DNA of 9,812 nt. Source: Nocardia sp. (GTDB taxonomy: Bacteria > Actinomycetota > Actinomycetes > Mycobacteriales > Mycobacteriaceae). The stretch is taken from NCBI GenBank assembly GCA_013361595.1, contig JABFXT010000208.1:1-9812 (forward strand), read 5' to 3'. A program made the position numbers and the translations under genes. The notes beneath the pieces are model-generated. The model saw only the letters and a list, made by a program, of their open reading frames with translations. It did no database searches and was not told the DNA's origin. Shown one piece after another: positions 1 to 7,225 of this stretch; within the stretch, counting starts at the first letter, position 1, and each line of letters opens with the position of its first letter.

Positions 1-619
1 CGCCCCCGCGGATCACCTGCGCGCCGACCATCGCGACCCCCGCGGCGTCGGCGGACCACGGGCATCCACTGTAGGACGCGACAGCCTGATACCGGTCCGG
101 TGCCTGGATCGCCAGATCGACGGCCGATCCACCGCTCATGGAGACACCGGCGACCGCGTTACGGCCCGTGGTGGCGAAACGGGCGTCCACTACCGACGGC
201 AATTCCTGGGTGAGGTAGGTCTGCCAGCGCGCTCGTCCCACCACCGGATCGTCGGCCAGCCAATCGGTGTACATCGAGTAGGCACCCCCGATCGGCATCA
301 CCACATTCACATTCTTGTCGCCGAAGAACTGCCGGACATCGGTATCGTCCCACCAGGAGATTCCGTCGGCGCCCCCGCCGATACCGGTCAGCAGGTACAC
401 CGTGGGCGCCGGTCCCCCGCCCGCCGCCGGAATGACCCGGTTGGCGACCACAGTGTCCATGGCGGGTGAATACACGTCCAGGACCATCGCCCGGCCGTCG
501 ATCGGTTTCTCCGCGTCGACCCGAGGCCCCGGGCGGGCCGCGGCGGGTTGAACGTTGAACAGGGATGCCGCGACAGCCAGTACCGCGGTCGACATCGTGA
601 GCAAGTATTTGTACCGCAC
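1..619 (-). CDS. Secreted antigen-85-like esterase / mycolyltransferase family protein (partial, C-terminus off left edge)
   Basis: This is an alpha/beta-hydrolase of the antigen 85 (mycolyltransferase)/esterase D family, exported and expected to act at or outside the cell envelope on mycolate or other acyl esters. About 206 N-terminal residues are visible; the gene continues beyond base 1. Residues 1-28 form a signal peptide: basic MRYKY start, hydrophobic core and a QPAAA cleavage end before RPGP. The family landmarks follow in order: PTVYLLTG (72-79), DKNVNVVMPIGG (101-112), SMYTDW (115-120, compare SFYSDW in antigen 85), QELP (138-141) and the nucleophile elbow GVSMSGG, with S160 as the likely catalytic Ser. 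YSGC (183-186) follows; the Asp/Glu and His of the triad lie outside the window. The start is uncertain. GTG at 619 gives the best signal peptide but its GGAGGG lies directly against it; ATG at 691 (32 residues... actually 24 codons earlier) or ATG at 595 are alternatives. It is divergent from gnd. Confidence 0.85.
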   Translation of the reverse strand, partial: MRYKYLLTMSTAVLAVAASLFNVQPAAARPGPRVDAEKPIDGRAMVLDVYSPAMDTVVANRVIPAAGGGPAPTVYLLTGIGGGADGISWWDDTDVRQFFGDKNVNVVMPIGGAYSMYTDWLADDPVVGRARWQTYLTQELPSVVDARFATTGRNAVAGVSMSGGSAVDLAIQAPDRYQAVASYSGCPWSADAAGVAMVGAQVIRGG

Positions 620-981
620 CCCTCCGGTGTACCCATTCGAGCGCCGGTTCGCCGCCCCCGTCCGTATCCAATTCCCGTTGTGCACCAGCATGACTCGCTG
701 CCGGAGACTGAATACGCAGCTGGGACGGCAGGCGACCGGATCCGTCCGGAACGGGTGTCCGGGGACGCACCGCGGCAGATCCCGGCCGCGGCGGGCCCGC
801 CGCCGCACGTGTCGGTACGGATACGTGGACGCGATTGTCGGCGGGTCTGCGCAGACCGCCGTCGGGCCACCCGGTAGAAAGAAGACAGGGCAGTCACCGG
901 ACCCGCGGGCGGTCTCCACGACCATCACGACCCCGGTGGAACCCGCCGAAATGCAGGAACAGTCGAACGAAAGAGCGGTTC
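620..981. other. Divergent intergenic region, esterase / gnd
   Basis: About 360 bases separate the two divergent starts. I see no convincing small gene here. It must hold the promoters of both neighbours, but I cannot pick -35/-10 pairs with confidence on either strand; TAGAAA near 873-878 is only a weak -10 candidate for gnd. The one clear structure is the palindrome at 839-861, described separately. The right end holds the gnd ribosome-binding site (AAAGAG, 970-975, six bases before the ATG). Confidence 0.6.
839..861. promoter_or_regulatory. Palindrome, candidate operator upstream of gnd
   Basis: GGTCTGCGCAGACC at 844-857 is a perfect 14-bp palindrome with no central loop. If one extra G (843) is skipped, a further CGGC/GCCG extends it on both sides to 839-861. 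The lack of a loop argues for a protein-binding site on DNA rather than an RNA hairpin or terminator, and no gene ends here. It lies about 125 bases before the gnd start in a divergent promoter region. No binding protein can be named from the sequence. Confidence 0.4.
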
Positions 982-2427
982 ATGGCGTCCTCCACAGCGC
1001 GTGCACAGATCGGGGTCACCGGCCTGGCGGTGATGGGCAGCAATATCGCCCGCAACTTCGCCAAGCACGGCTACACCGTCGCACTGCACAATCGCAGCGT
1101 CGCCAAAACCGACGCGCTGCTCGCCGCGCACGGCGACGACGGTGATTTCGTCCGCACCGAAACCGTCGCCGAGTTCGTCGCCGCGCTGGAGAAGCCGCGC
1201 CGGGTACTCATCATGGTGAAGGCCGGCGACGCCACCGACGCGGTGATCTCCGAGCTCGCGGACGCGATGGAGACCGGCGATATCATCATCGACGGCGGTA
1301 ACGCCCTCTACACCGACACCATCCGCCGCGAGGCCGCGCTGCGCGCCCGCGGCCTGAATTTCGTCGGTGCCGGTATCTCCGGCGGCGAGGTAGGCGCACT
1401 CAACGGGCCCTCGATCATGCCGGGCGGCCCGGCGGAATCCTACGAATCGCTGGGACCGCTGCTGGAATCCATCGCCGCCCAGGTGGACGGCACCCCGTGC
1501 TGCACCCATATCGGGCCGGACGGCTCCGGCCACTTCGTGAAGATGGTGCACAACGGTATCGAGTACGCCGATATGCAGTTGATCGGCGAGGCCTACCACC
1601 TCTTCCGGGCGGCGCTGGACCTCGATCCGAAGCAGATCGCCGATATCTTCACCCAGTGGAATTCCGGTGATCTGGAGAGCTACCTGGTGGAGATCACCGC
1701 CGAGGTGCTGAACCAGGTCGACGCGTCGACCGGTAAGCCGCTCGTCGATGTGATCGTGGACGCGGCCGAGCAGAAGGGCACCGGTCGCTGGACCGTGAAA
1801 TCCGCACTCGACCTGGGCGTTCCGGTAACCGGTATCGCCGAGGCCGTATTCGCCCGGGCGCTGTCGGGTTCGCGTGGGCAGCGCGCCGCGGCCGTGGGCC
1901 TCGCCGCCGGCGACCTCGCCGCCAAACCGACCGATATCGCGCAGTTCACCGAGGACATCCGGCAGGCCCTCTACGCGTCCAAGGTCGTCGCCTACGCCCA
2001 GGGTTTCGATCAGATAGCCGCCGGGAGCGCCGAATACGATTGGGATCTGCATCCCGGCGATCTGGCCACGATCTGGCGCGGCGGCTGCATCATCCGAGCC
2101 CGCTTCCTGAACCGGATCAAAGAAGCCTACGAAAAGGATCCGGCACTGCCGAGCCTGATCCTTGCTCCCTACTTCCGGGAGGCGATCGAAACCGCGATCG
2201 ACAGCTGGCGGCGGGTGGTCGCGACCGCCACGCTGCTGGGCATCCCGGTACCGGCCTTCGCGTCCTCGCTGTCCTATTACGACGCACTGCGCGCCGAACG
2301 CCTCCCGGCCGCGCTCACCCAGGCACAGCGTGATTTCTTCGGCGCGCACACCTACGAGCGGGTGGATACCGAGGGCAAATTCCACACCCTGTGGAGCGAG
2401 GACCGCACCGAGGTCCGGGCCGACTGA
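982..2427 (+). CDS. gnd: 6-phosphogluconate dehydrogenase, decarboxylating (NADP+-type)
   Basis: Cytoplasmic pentose-phosphate pathway enzyme: oxidises and decarboxylates 6-phosphogluconate to ribulose 5-phosphate, giving NADPH and CO2. The protein has 481 residues, the usual length of the long dimeric form. Visible landmarks are the dinucleotide-binding turn GLAVMGSNIARN (14-25), HNRS (36-39) where NADP(H) phosphate is normally held, the substrate loop GISGGEVGALNGPS (131-144), the catalytic stretch HFVKMVHNGIEY with K187 as general base and E194 as the likely acid, then GTGRWT, IWRGGCIIRA, and the C-terminal RDFFGAHTYER that supplies Arg and His to the substrate phosphate in the partner subunit. 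All key residues are present. ATG at 982 is chosen because AAAGAG lies six bases upstream and the protein then starts just before the Rossmann fold, as in homologues. A strong hairpin follows nine bases after the stop, so it is probably monocistronic. Confidence 0.97.
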   Translation: MASSTARAQIGVTGLAVMGSNIARNFAKHGYTVALHNRSVAKTDALLAAHGDDGDFVRTETVAEFVAALEKPRRVLIMVKAGDATDAVISELADAMETGDIIIDGGNALYTDTIRREAALRARGLNFVGAGISGGEVGALNGPSIMPGGPAESYESLGPLLESIAAQVDGTPCCTHIGPDGSGHFVKMVHNGIEYADMQLIGEAYHLFRAALDLDPKQIADIFTQWNSGDLESYLVEITAEVLNQVDASTGKPLVDVIVDAAEQKGTGRWTVKSALDLGVPVTGIAEAVFARALSGSRGQRAAAVGLAAGDLAAKPTDIAQFTEDIRQALYASKVVAYAQGFDQIAAGSAEYDWDLHPGDLATIWRGGCIIRARFLNRIKEAYEKDPALPSLILAPYFREAIETAIDSWRRVVATATLLGIPVPAFASSLSYYDALRAERLPAALTQAQRDFFGAHTYERVDTEGKFHTLWSEDRTEVRAD

Positions 2428-2435
2428 CACCCGAC

Positions 2436-2461
2436 CGCCGGGCGGAGATCCCCGCCCGGCG
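2436..2461 (+). terminator. Hairpin terminator after gnd
   Basis: A perfect 10-bp GC stem (CGCCGGGCGG / CCGCCCGGCG) with the six-base loop AGATCC begins nine bases after the gnd stop codon. No T-run follows, which is common for actinobacterial terminators. It separates gnd from the promoter of the next gene, which begins 13 bases later. The stem is seen; termination is inferred. Confidence 0.7.
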
Positions 2462-2473
2462 CCGGCGGCCCCC

Positions 2474-2510
2474 TTGACTCCGGGTCATCCGACCAGTTGC
2501 AATGTGGATG
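2474..2510 (+). promoter_or_regulatory. Probable leaderless promoter of the amidohydrolase
   Basis: TTGACT (2474-2479), an 18-base spacer and TGCAAT (2498-2503) form a sigma-70-like promoter; TTGACT matches five of six -35 consensus bases and TGCAAT four of six at -10. The expected first transcribed base, seven after the -10 box, falls at 2510, the G of the GTG start codon. No Shine-Dalgarno precedes that GTG. Together these indicate a leaderless transcript, a common arrangement in Actinobacteria. Confidence 0.55.
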
Positions 2511-4255
2511 TGAGCTACGACACGATCATCAAGGGTGGCCGCTGGTTCGACGGCACCGGCGCGGCCTCCGCGATTCGCCATCTCGGACTGCGCGGCGACC
2601 GGGTCGTGATCGTCTCCGAAACACCGCTGGACGAAACGGGCTGCCCCGATGTGGTGGACGCGGCAGGTAAATGGGTGCTGCCGGGGATGATCGATATCCA
2701 TACGCACTACGACATCGAGGTGCTGAAGTCCCCGGCACTGCCGGAGTCGGTGCGGCACGGGATCACCACCGTCCTGCTGGGCTCGTGCTCGCTGTCGACG
2801 GTGCATATCGACCCGACCGGCGCGGGCGATATCTTCGGCCGGGTCGAGGCGATCCCGCGCCACCATGTGATCGAAACCCTCGAGGACGCCAAGACGTGGA
2901 CTTCGGCGACCGAATACGTCACCGCACTCGAACAACTGCCGCTGGGGCCGAATATCGCGGCCATGCTCGGCCATTCCGATATCCGCACCGCCCGGCTCGG
3001 ACTGGACCGCGCCACCCGCCGCGAGGTCCGGCCGAATCGTGCGGAGCTGGCGGCCATGGAGGCGGCGCTGGACGAGGCGCTGGATGCCGGGTTCGTCGGT
3101 ATGTCTGCCCAGCAGTTGCTCTTCGACAAAGTCGACGGCGAGACCTGCCGGTCCCGCACCCTGCCCTCCACATACGCGCGGGCGAAAGAGCGGCGGCGCC
3201 TCAACGCGATCCTGCGCCGCCGTGGGCGGATCCTGCAGGGTGGACCGGATATCACCTCACCACGCAGCCTCGGCGCGATGATCTTCAGCAGCCTGGGAGT
3301 CGGGCGCCGCAAACTCAAGACCAGCCTGCTGTCCGCGGCCGATATCAAGGCCGACCCGTTCGCCGTCGTCCTGATCGGTGCGCTGGCCCGGCTGGTGAAC
3401 GCGCTCGGTGGCGATTTCCGCTGGCAACACCTGCCGGTGCCGTTCGAGGTGTATGCCGACGGGATCGACCTGGTGATCTTCGAGGAGTTCGGTTCCGGCG
3501 CCGCGGCACTGCACCTGGCCGACCGGGTGGAGCGTGACGCGCTGCTCGCCGACGAGGACTATCGCCGCCGCTTCCGCAAGGACTACGACGCGAAGTTCGG
3601 GAGGCGCGTCTGGCATCGCGATTTCTTCGATGCCGAAATCGTCGGCTGCCCGGACGATTCCGTGGTGGGTAAGACCTTCGGGCAGGTCGGCGTGGACCGG
3701 GGCGGCCTGCATCCGGTGGACGCCTTCCTCGACCTGGTTCTCGAACACGGCACGAAACTGCGCTGGCACACGACCATTTCCAATCATCGCCCCGAGATCC
3801 TGGACCGTTTCGCCGCCCATCCCGGTATCCAGCTCGGCTTCTCCGACGCGGGCGCGCATCTGCGGAATATGGCCTTCTACAACTTCGGGCTCCGCTTCCT
3901 GCGCCGGATGTACCGGGCCGAACAGGCCGGAAAACCGGTGATCCCGCTCGAACGCGCGGTGCACCGGCTCACCGGTGAACTCGCCGACTGGTACGACATC
4001 GACGCGGGGCACCTCCGCGAGGGTGATCGCGCCGATCTGGTCGTCATCGACCCGGCCGGACTCGACGATTCGCTCGACGCCTACGCGGAGAGCCCGGTGG
4101 CGGCCTACGGCGGCCTCGAACGCATGGTGAACCGCAACGACGCCGCCGTGACGGCGGTGTACATCGGCGGGCGCTACGTCTTCGGTACCGGCACAGCCGA
4201 TCCGGGCCTGGGCACTACCCGGACCGGACGTTTTCTGCGGGCCGGACAGCGCTGA
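2510..4255 (+). CDS. Amidohydrolase, N-acyl-D-amino-acid deacylase-like (Amidohydro_3)
   Basis: A 581-residue metal-dependent hydrolase of the amidohydrolase superfamily, closest in layout to D-aminoacylases, predicted cytoplasmic (no signal peptide). The N-terminal beta part (DTIIKGGRWFDGTG, 4-17) leads into LPGMIDIHTHYD (57-68), where H64 and H66 form the HxH metal motif. C93 in LLGSCSLS occupies the place of the metal-bridging Cys of D-aminoacylase. LGHSDIR (153-159) and the Asp of GFSDAGAH (D446, usual catalytic/metal Asp) follow, and the C-terminal ADLVVIDP (508-515) returns to the beta-sandwich typical of the superfamily. The YxxHxR and SHxK histidines normally found in mid-barrel are not visible, so the metal site and substrate may differ. 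GTG 2510 is chosen on promoter grounds; GTG 2504 is the alternative. The true substrate is unknown. A terminator precedes and follows it, so it stands alone. Confidence 0.85.
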   Translation: MSYDTIIKGGRWFDGTGAASAIRHLGLRGDRVVIVSETPLDETGCPDVVDAAGKWVLPGMIDIHTHYDIEVLKSPALPESVRHGITTVLLGSCSLSTVHIDPTGAGDIFGRVEAIPRHHVIETLEDAKTWTSATEYVTALEQLPLGPNIAAMLGHSDIRTARLGLDRATRREVRPNRAELAAMEAALDEALDAGFVGMSAQQLLFDKVDGETCRSRTLPSTYARAKERRRLNAILRRRGRILQGGPDITSPRSLGAMIFSSLGVGRRKLKTSLLSAADIKADPFAVVLIGALARLVNALGGDFRWQHLPVPFEVYADGIDLVIFEEFGSGAAALHLADRVERDALLADEDYRRRFRKDYDAKFGRRVWHRDFFDAEIVGCPDDSVVGKTFGQVGVDRGGLHPVDAFLDLVLEHGTKLRWHTTISNHRPEILDRFAAHPGIQLGFSDAGAHLRNMAFYNFGLRFLRRMYRAEQAGKPVIPLERAVHRLTGELADWYDIDAGHLREGDRADLVVIDPAGLDDSLDAYAESPVAAYGGLERMVNRNDAAVTAVYIGGRYVFGTGTADPGLGTTRTGRFLRAGQR

Positions 4256-4260
4256 GCTCC

Positions 4261-4288
4261 GACCGCAGCCCTTCACCGGGCCGCGGTC
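4261..4288 (+). terminator. Hairpin terminator after the amidohydrolase
   Basis: An 11-bp stem with one A-C mismatch (GACCGCAGCCC / GGGCCGCGGTC) and the loop TTCACC starts five bases after the stop codon. A second, mutually exclusive hairpin, CGCGGTC-ACCG-GACCGCG, occupies 4282-4299. There is no T-run. The region lies between convergent genes, so the structures could stop transcription from both sides. Confidence 0.65.
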
Positions 4289-4415
4289 ACCGGACCGCGC
4301 GGTCACCGGCATGCGGACAGCCCGCCGCCGCCGATTGTGCCGTCGCCGCACCGCCGGCTCAGCGAATCCGGGCCCCACGGACGCAGCCGCGCGGCGCGGG
4401 ACTCATCGGTCGTCG

Positions 4416-5399
4416 TCACGGTCGCCTCTCGGTCGCGGGCGCTCGGCGCCGCTCGGTGGGTACCGCGAACGATTCCAGACCGTAGCTACGGCAGACAGCC
4501 ACGAGCTTCTCGTACCGCAAGCGGTTGTAGGCCAGCGGTTGCATCAGCAGCCGGTCCGGCAGGACCCGCCAGGCCAGCTGCAGCAACCGCACGTAGAGGG
4601 CGAATTCGGCATCGTGTCGCGGCGCGAGCTCGAATCCGGTGAGCCGCTGCACGGCCGGGTGCATCACCTTCGAGGAGCACACCTGGATCATGTGTCCGGC
4701 GGCCGGCCGCACCACCAGCCACATCGGCGTCAGCGCGCGACGCAACAGCGGCGGGAGCCCGAGTGTGGGGAGCGGCAGTGCGGTCAGGCCGGCGAATTTC
4801 TCCACGAGGAAGGGATTCTCGGCCAGCTCCTGGGTCGCCATCCGGTCGTAGTAGGCACGTGCCTCGGCCAGGTCGACGGGTAGTTTTCCCGCGGCACCGG
4901 GCAGTTCGAGATCGGCGAACGCCGCGCGCAACTGCTGGTAGGCCGCCTCCTCTTCGTCCGGGCGCAATTCGGTACCGGTGCAGTGGGTGAACGTATCGAG
5001 GACGACGAAGATGCCGCTCACCGCGATCCATTTCCAGGCGAACGGATTCAGCGCGCTGTATCTGACCTCGCCGAACGCGGCACTACCGGACCCGCGTACG
5101 TCGCGATGCCGGAGTTTCAGCCATTCGGCTTCGGCGCGCCGATCATCGGAATCACCCCACAGCGCGATCATCGTGGAAGCACCGCTGCGCACCCCGCGAT
5201 CGGCGAAGTTCTGCTCGAAGCGCCCGGTCCGGTCCACCGCGGCGGCGACCGGGGCCAGTGCTACCTGATCGAAGGCGGCACCGGCGAAGACACCGGCCAG
5301 GATACTGCCGGAATGTTTGCGGAATTCGCGGAGAACCGCCGGCCGGACCCGGGGTTCGGCCGGCTCTTCGGCGGTGCGCTCCGTTGCGTGGGTCGCCAT
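4416..5399 (-). CDS. MpaB-type (DUF2236) oxygenase, paralogue 1
   Basis: A 327-residue protein of the oxygenase MpaB / DUF2236 family, which also contains the rubber oxygenase Lcp catalytic domain; characterised members are haem-dependent oxygenases. Helix-rich, with no signal peptide. Family landmarks: LRHRDVRG (96-103; H98 is at the position of the conserved His, plausibly the haem ligand), YSALNPFAWKWIAVSG (114-129), and near the end RVLPDRLLMQPLAY (278-291). The same three blocks occur in the second MpaB-type gene at 6191-7177, so the two are paralogues, though diverged. ATG 5399 is preceded by GAGGTG about five bases upstream. It is divergent from tetR across a 147-base gap that contains a perfect 9-bp inverted repeat overlapping its promoter, so TetR control is likely. 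Substrate unknown. Its convergent neighbour is the amidohydrolase. Confidence 0.87.
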   Translation of the reverse strand: MATHATERTAEEPAEPRVRPAVLREFRKHSGSILAGVFAGAAFDQVALAPVAAAVDRTGRFEQNFADRGVRSGASTMIALWGDSDDRRAEAEWLKLRHRDVRGSGSAAFGEVRYSALNPFAWKWIAVSGIFVVLDTFTHCTGTELRPDEEEAAYQQLRAAFADLELPGAAGKLPVDLAEARAYYDRMATQELAENPFLVEKFAGLTALPLPTLGLPPLLRRALTPMWLVVRPAAGHMIQVCSSKVMHPAVQRLTGFELAPRHDAEFALYVRLLQLAWRVLPDRLLMQPLAYNRLRYEKLVAVCRSYGLESFAVPTERRRAPATERRP

Positions 5400-5426
5400 C
5401 TCGTCACCTCGGTGGGAGAAACTCCA

Positions 5427-5460
5427 GAATGATAGTCAGAACACCATGATTCTATCATTC
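5427..5460. promoter_or_regulatory. TetR operator overlapping divergent promoters (tetR / oxygenase 1)
   Basis: GAATGATAG (5427-5435) and CTATCATTC (5452-5460) are a perfect 9-bp inverted repeat with 16 bases between. The stretch is markedly A/T-rich against its surroundings. Read on either strand it gives ATGATA-N18-TATCAT, so each arm is the -10 of one gene and the -35 of the other: on the minus strand -35 at 5458-5453 and -10 at 5434-5429 for oxygenase 1, on the plus strand the mirror image for tetR. Each arm also contains a smaller dyad (TGATAGTCA, 5430-5438; ATGATTCTATCAT, 5446-5458). Binding here would shut off both genes. Confidence 0.75.
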
Positions 5461-5546
5461 GACGCGAGCGGCAAACCACGGTTCGACGAGATACCGGCCG
5501 GACCACGCTCACCCCGGTCCCGTGGTGAGCCGGTAGGGTGATCCGA

Positions 5547-6170
5547 ATGGAAACGACAGCTGCGCAGTGGAGCGAACTGCAGCAGCTGGACGCCAGATCG
5601 CGCACCATCGTCGAGGCCGCACGCGAGTGTTTCGCCGCTCACGGGTTCGAGGAAACGACCATGGTGCAGATCGCCGAGGTCGCCGGTGTCGGTGTCGCCA
5701 CCGTCTACCGCCGTTTCGGCACCAAATCGGCGATCGTCCGATACGCCCTCATGGCCGAATCACAGCGCTTGGCGATGATCGTGGCCGATGCGATGCACCG
5801 GTCCCCGGGCCCCGTGGGGGCACTGGCGGATATGTTCGCCGCCTTCGTGGGCGAGGCCACCGCTCCCAAACTGCTGACCCGGAGCCTGCGGACATCCGGC
5901 GCGGCCGGCCAGCTCACCGAGTTCCTCGGCGACGACGATGTGATCGAACAGGGACGCGGGCTGGTCACACAGTTCCTCACCTATTGGCAGGACCGCGGCG
6001 AACTCGGCGGTTTCGACCCGGAAGTGGTGGCCGAGCTGTTCGTCCGGCTCACCGTCTCCTTCATCGCCAACCCGCGCGGGGTGCTGCCGCTCGGCGATGC
6101 CGACGCGGCACGCGCGTTCGCCCGCCGCTATCTCGCACCGCTGATGTATCCACATCCCGGGGGAAGCTGA
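5547..6170 (+). CDS. TetR/AcrR-family transcriptional regulator
   Basis: A 207-residue TetR-type repressor. The N-terminal DNA-binding domain is clear: helix 1 around RTIVEAARECFAAHGFEETT (19-38), the helix-turn-helix MVQIAEVAGVGVATVYRRFG (39-58) and the TKSAIV segment after it. The remaining C-terminal part is helical and should bind a small ligand and form the dimer; its ligand cannot be predicted. ATG 5547 is chosen because AGGGTG lies six bases upstream; an in-frame GTG at 5538 has no good ribosome-binding site. It is divergent from oxygenase 1, convergent with oxygenase 2 (20 bases between stops), and both oxygenase promoters contain the same GATAG-N16-CTATC repeat, so it probably regulates itself and both flanking oxygenases. 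Confidence 0.93.
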   Translation: METTAAQWSELQQLDARSRTIVEAARECFAAHGFEETTMVQIAEVAGVGVATVYRRFGTKSAIVRYALMAESQRLAMIVADAMHRSPGPVGALADMFAAFVGEATAPKLLTRSLRTSGAAGQLTEFLGDDDVIEQGRGLVTQFLTYWQDRGELGGFDPEVVAELFVRLTVSFIANPRGVLPLGDADAARAFARRYLAPLMYPHPGGS

Positions 6171-6190
6171 CCTCGCCCGCGGGCCGATGG

Positions 6191-7177
6191 TCAGCCACCG
6201 GGCACGATCGTGATCGGCTCGCGCGGGGTCTCCTGCCGCGGCCGGACCTTGTACGCGGCCGATTTCAGCTCCCGCCGCTTCATCTTCTGGATCTGCTGAT
6301 GGTGTTTGCGGGCGTGATACGCGATCGGGAAGTAGGTCAGCCGGTCCGGGAGCACCCGGTAGGCGAAGCGGATCACCGAGTAGGCGCGGTCCAGCGCGCG
6401 CTGGTCGGCGGCGGTCCAGCGCGCGCCGATCATCGTGCGCAGTCGCGGATCGAGCAGTCCGACGATGGACAGGTAGTTGAACCGGATCATCGGAGCGCCG
6501 AGGAACCTGGCGACCGGACCTGCCGGAAAACCCAGGGCGCGGAACTGGTCCAGATCGCCGGTGCGCAGCTGCCGGTACTGTTCGCGCACCTCGTCGTCGG
6601 CCGAGAGCACTTCGGTGACGATGTATTCGTAGTACTCGTCGAATTCGGCCCGGGTCTGCGGATAACCCTTCATCGGCACCTGCAGGATGCGCGCGATCCG
6701 GATGTTGTCGCGGAGCAGTTCGTCGAGTTCGGCGTCGGTGAACTCCCGGCCCAGCAGCAGCGGGCCGGCCTTCGCGGTGGTCACGTAGGCGGTCGCGATC
6801 ACCCACTGGTAGGCGCCGGGATGCAGCGCACTGACCTGCTTGCCCTCGCTACCTTTCATCCGCAACGGCGCGTGCAGTGACCGCAGCCGGCGGCCGTCCT
6901 GGACCGCCTCGATACCGACGTAGGTCCAGCGCAGGACCGAATCGACCGAATGGATCGCGCGCCCGCCGGGATCGGTCCGGGCGACCGAATACTTGTCGGT
7001 GACCTCCCGGATCACCGGATGCAACCCCTGCATCGCGAAGGCCGCGCCCTCCATCATGAGATACGTCCAGTGCCCGACCATTTCGGCGGTCAGCGAATCG
7101 AGCGGAACCAGCTCGATCGGATCGCCGGCGGCCGGACCGGTCCCGGCACGCGGGGTGTCGGACGATGCGGTTGTCAT
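6191..7177 (-). CDS. MpaB-type (DUF2236) oxygenase, paralogue 2
   Basis: A 328-residue oxygenase MpaB / DUF2236 family protein, paralogous to the gene at 4416-5399. Landmarks: HWTYLMMEGAAFAMQG (36-51), RRLRSLHAPLRMKG (96-109; H102 aligns with H98 of paralogue 1), ALHPGAYQWVIAT (117-129) and RVLPDRLTYFPIAYHARKH (274-292). The C-terminus is basic. No signal peptide is visible; haem binding is inferred from the family. ATG 7177 is chosen because AGGAGG sits four bases upstream, the best Shine-Dalgarno in the window; the frame stays open to 7333 but the extra segment is leader. Its promoter carries the same 21-bp-spaced repeat as the tetR region, and its transcript leader holds two hairpins. The gene ends 20 bases from the tetR stop (convergent), and is separate from the upstream molybdoenzyme gene by 232 bases. 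Confidence 0.87.
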   Translation of the reverse strand: MTTASSDTPRAGTGPAAGDPIELVPLDSLTAEMVGHWTYLMMEGAAFAMQGLHPVIREVTDKYSVARTDPGGRAIHSVDSVLRWTYVGIEAVQDGRRLRSLHAPLRMKGSEGKQVSALHPGAYQWVIATAYVTTAKAGPLLLGREFTDAELDELLRDNIRIARILQVPMKGYPQTRAEFDEYYEYIVTEVLSADDEVREQYRQLRTGDLDQFRALGFPAGPVARFLGAPMIRFNYLSIVGLLDPRLRTMIGARWTAADQRALDRAYSVIRFAYRVLPDRLTYFPIAYHARKHHQQIQKMKRRELKSAAYKVRPRQETPREPITIVPGG

Positions 7178-7181
7178 ACTT

Positions 7182-7187
7182 CCTCCT
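7182..7187 (-). promoter_or_regulatory. Ribosome-binding site of oxygenase 2
   Basis: AGGAGG on the minus strand, four bases before ATG 7177, decides the start against the longer open frame. The hairpin at 7200-7220 ends only about 12 bases upstream of it. Confidence 0.8.
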
Positions 7188-7199
7188 GGCGACGCGAAC

Positions 7200-7220
7200 C
7201 CGGGACACGGCGACTCCCGG
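7200..7220 (-). other. Leader hairpin B, just upstream of the oxygenase 2 ribosome-binding site
   Basis: CCGGGA and TCCCGG form a six-bp stem around a nine-base loop in the predicted 5' leader. It is weaker than the hairpin upstream of it but close enough to the ribosome-binding site to affect its exposure. Function is inferred from position only. Confidence 0.4.
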
Positions 7221-7225
7221 CCGGG

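Noticed and set aside
835..981. N-terminal extension of gnd by 49 codons
   Set aside because: The extension is Arg/Pro/Ser-rich, unlike family members, and ATG 982 has a suitable ribosome-binding site.
925..2430. Long open frame (about 500 codons) antisense to gnd
   Set aside because: Its translation is low-complexity Gly/Arg/Asp-rich without a recognisable domain, and it is the mirror of a well-conserved gene in high-GC DNA, where such frames are expected.
2162..2509. Upstream extension of the amidohydrolase frame overlapping gnd
   Set aside because: It would overlap gnd by about 266 bases and run through the gnd terminator and the leaderless promoter; the conserved domain starts right after 2510.
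4282..4309. 12-bp direct repeat CGCGGTCACCGG, two copies 16 bases apart
   Set aside because: Two copies only, within terminator hairpins between convergent genes; more simply explained as part of those stems than as a repeat array.
3257..4378. Minus-strand open frame opposite the amidohydrolase
   Set aside because: No recognisable domain, and it crosses the terminator region of the real gene.
6175..6184. GCCCGCGGGC palindrome between the convergent stops of tetR and oxygenase 2
   Set aside because: Short, loop-less and entirely G/C; easily found by chance in this composition, and too small to be called a terminator.
5567..6880. Long plus-strand and minus-strand frames through tetR and the end of oxygenase 2
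   Set aside because: They span two convergent real genes in wrong frames and have Arg-rich, motif-free translations.
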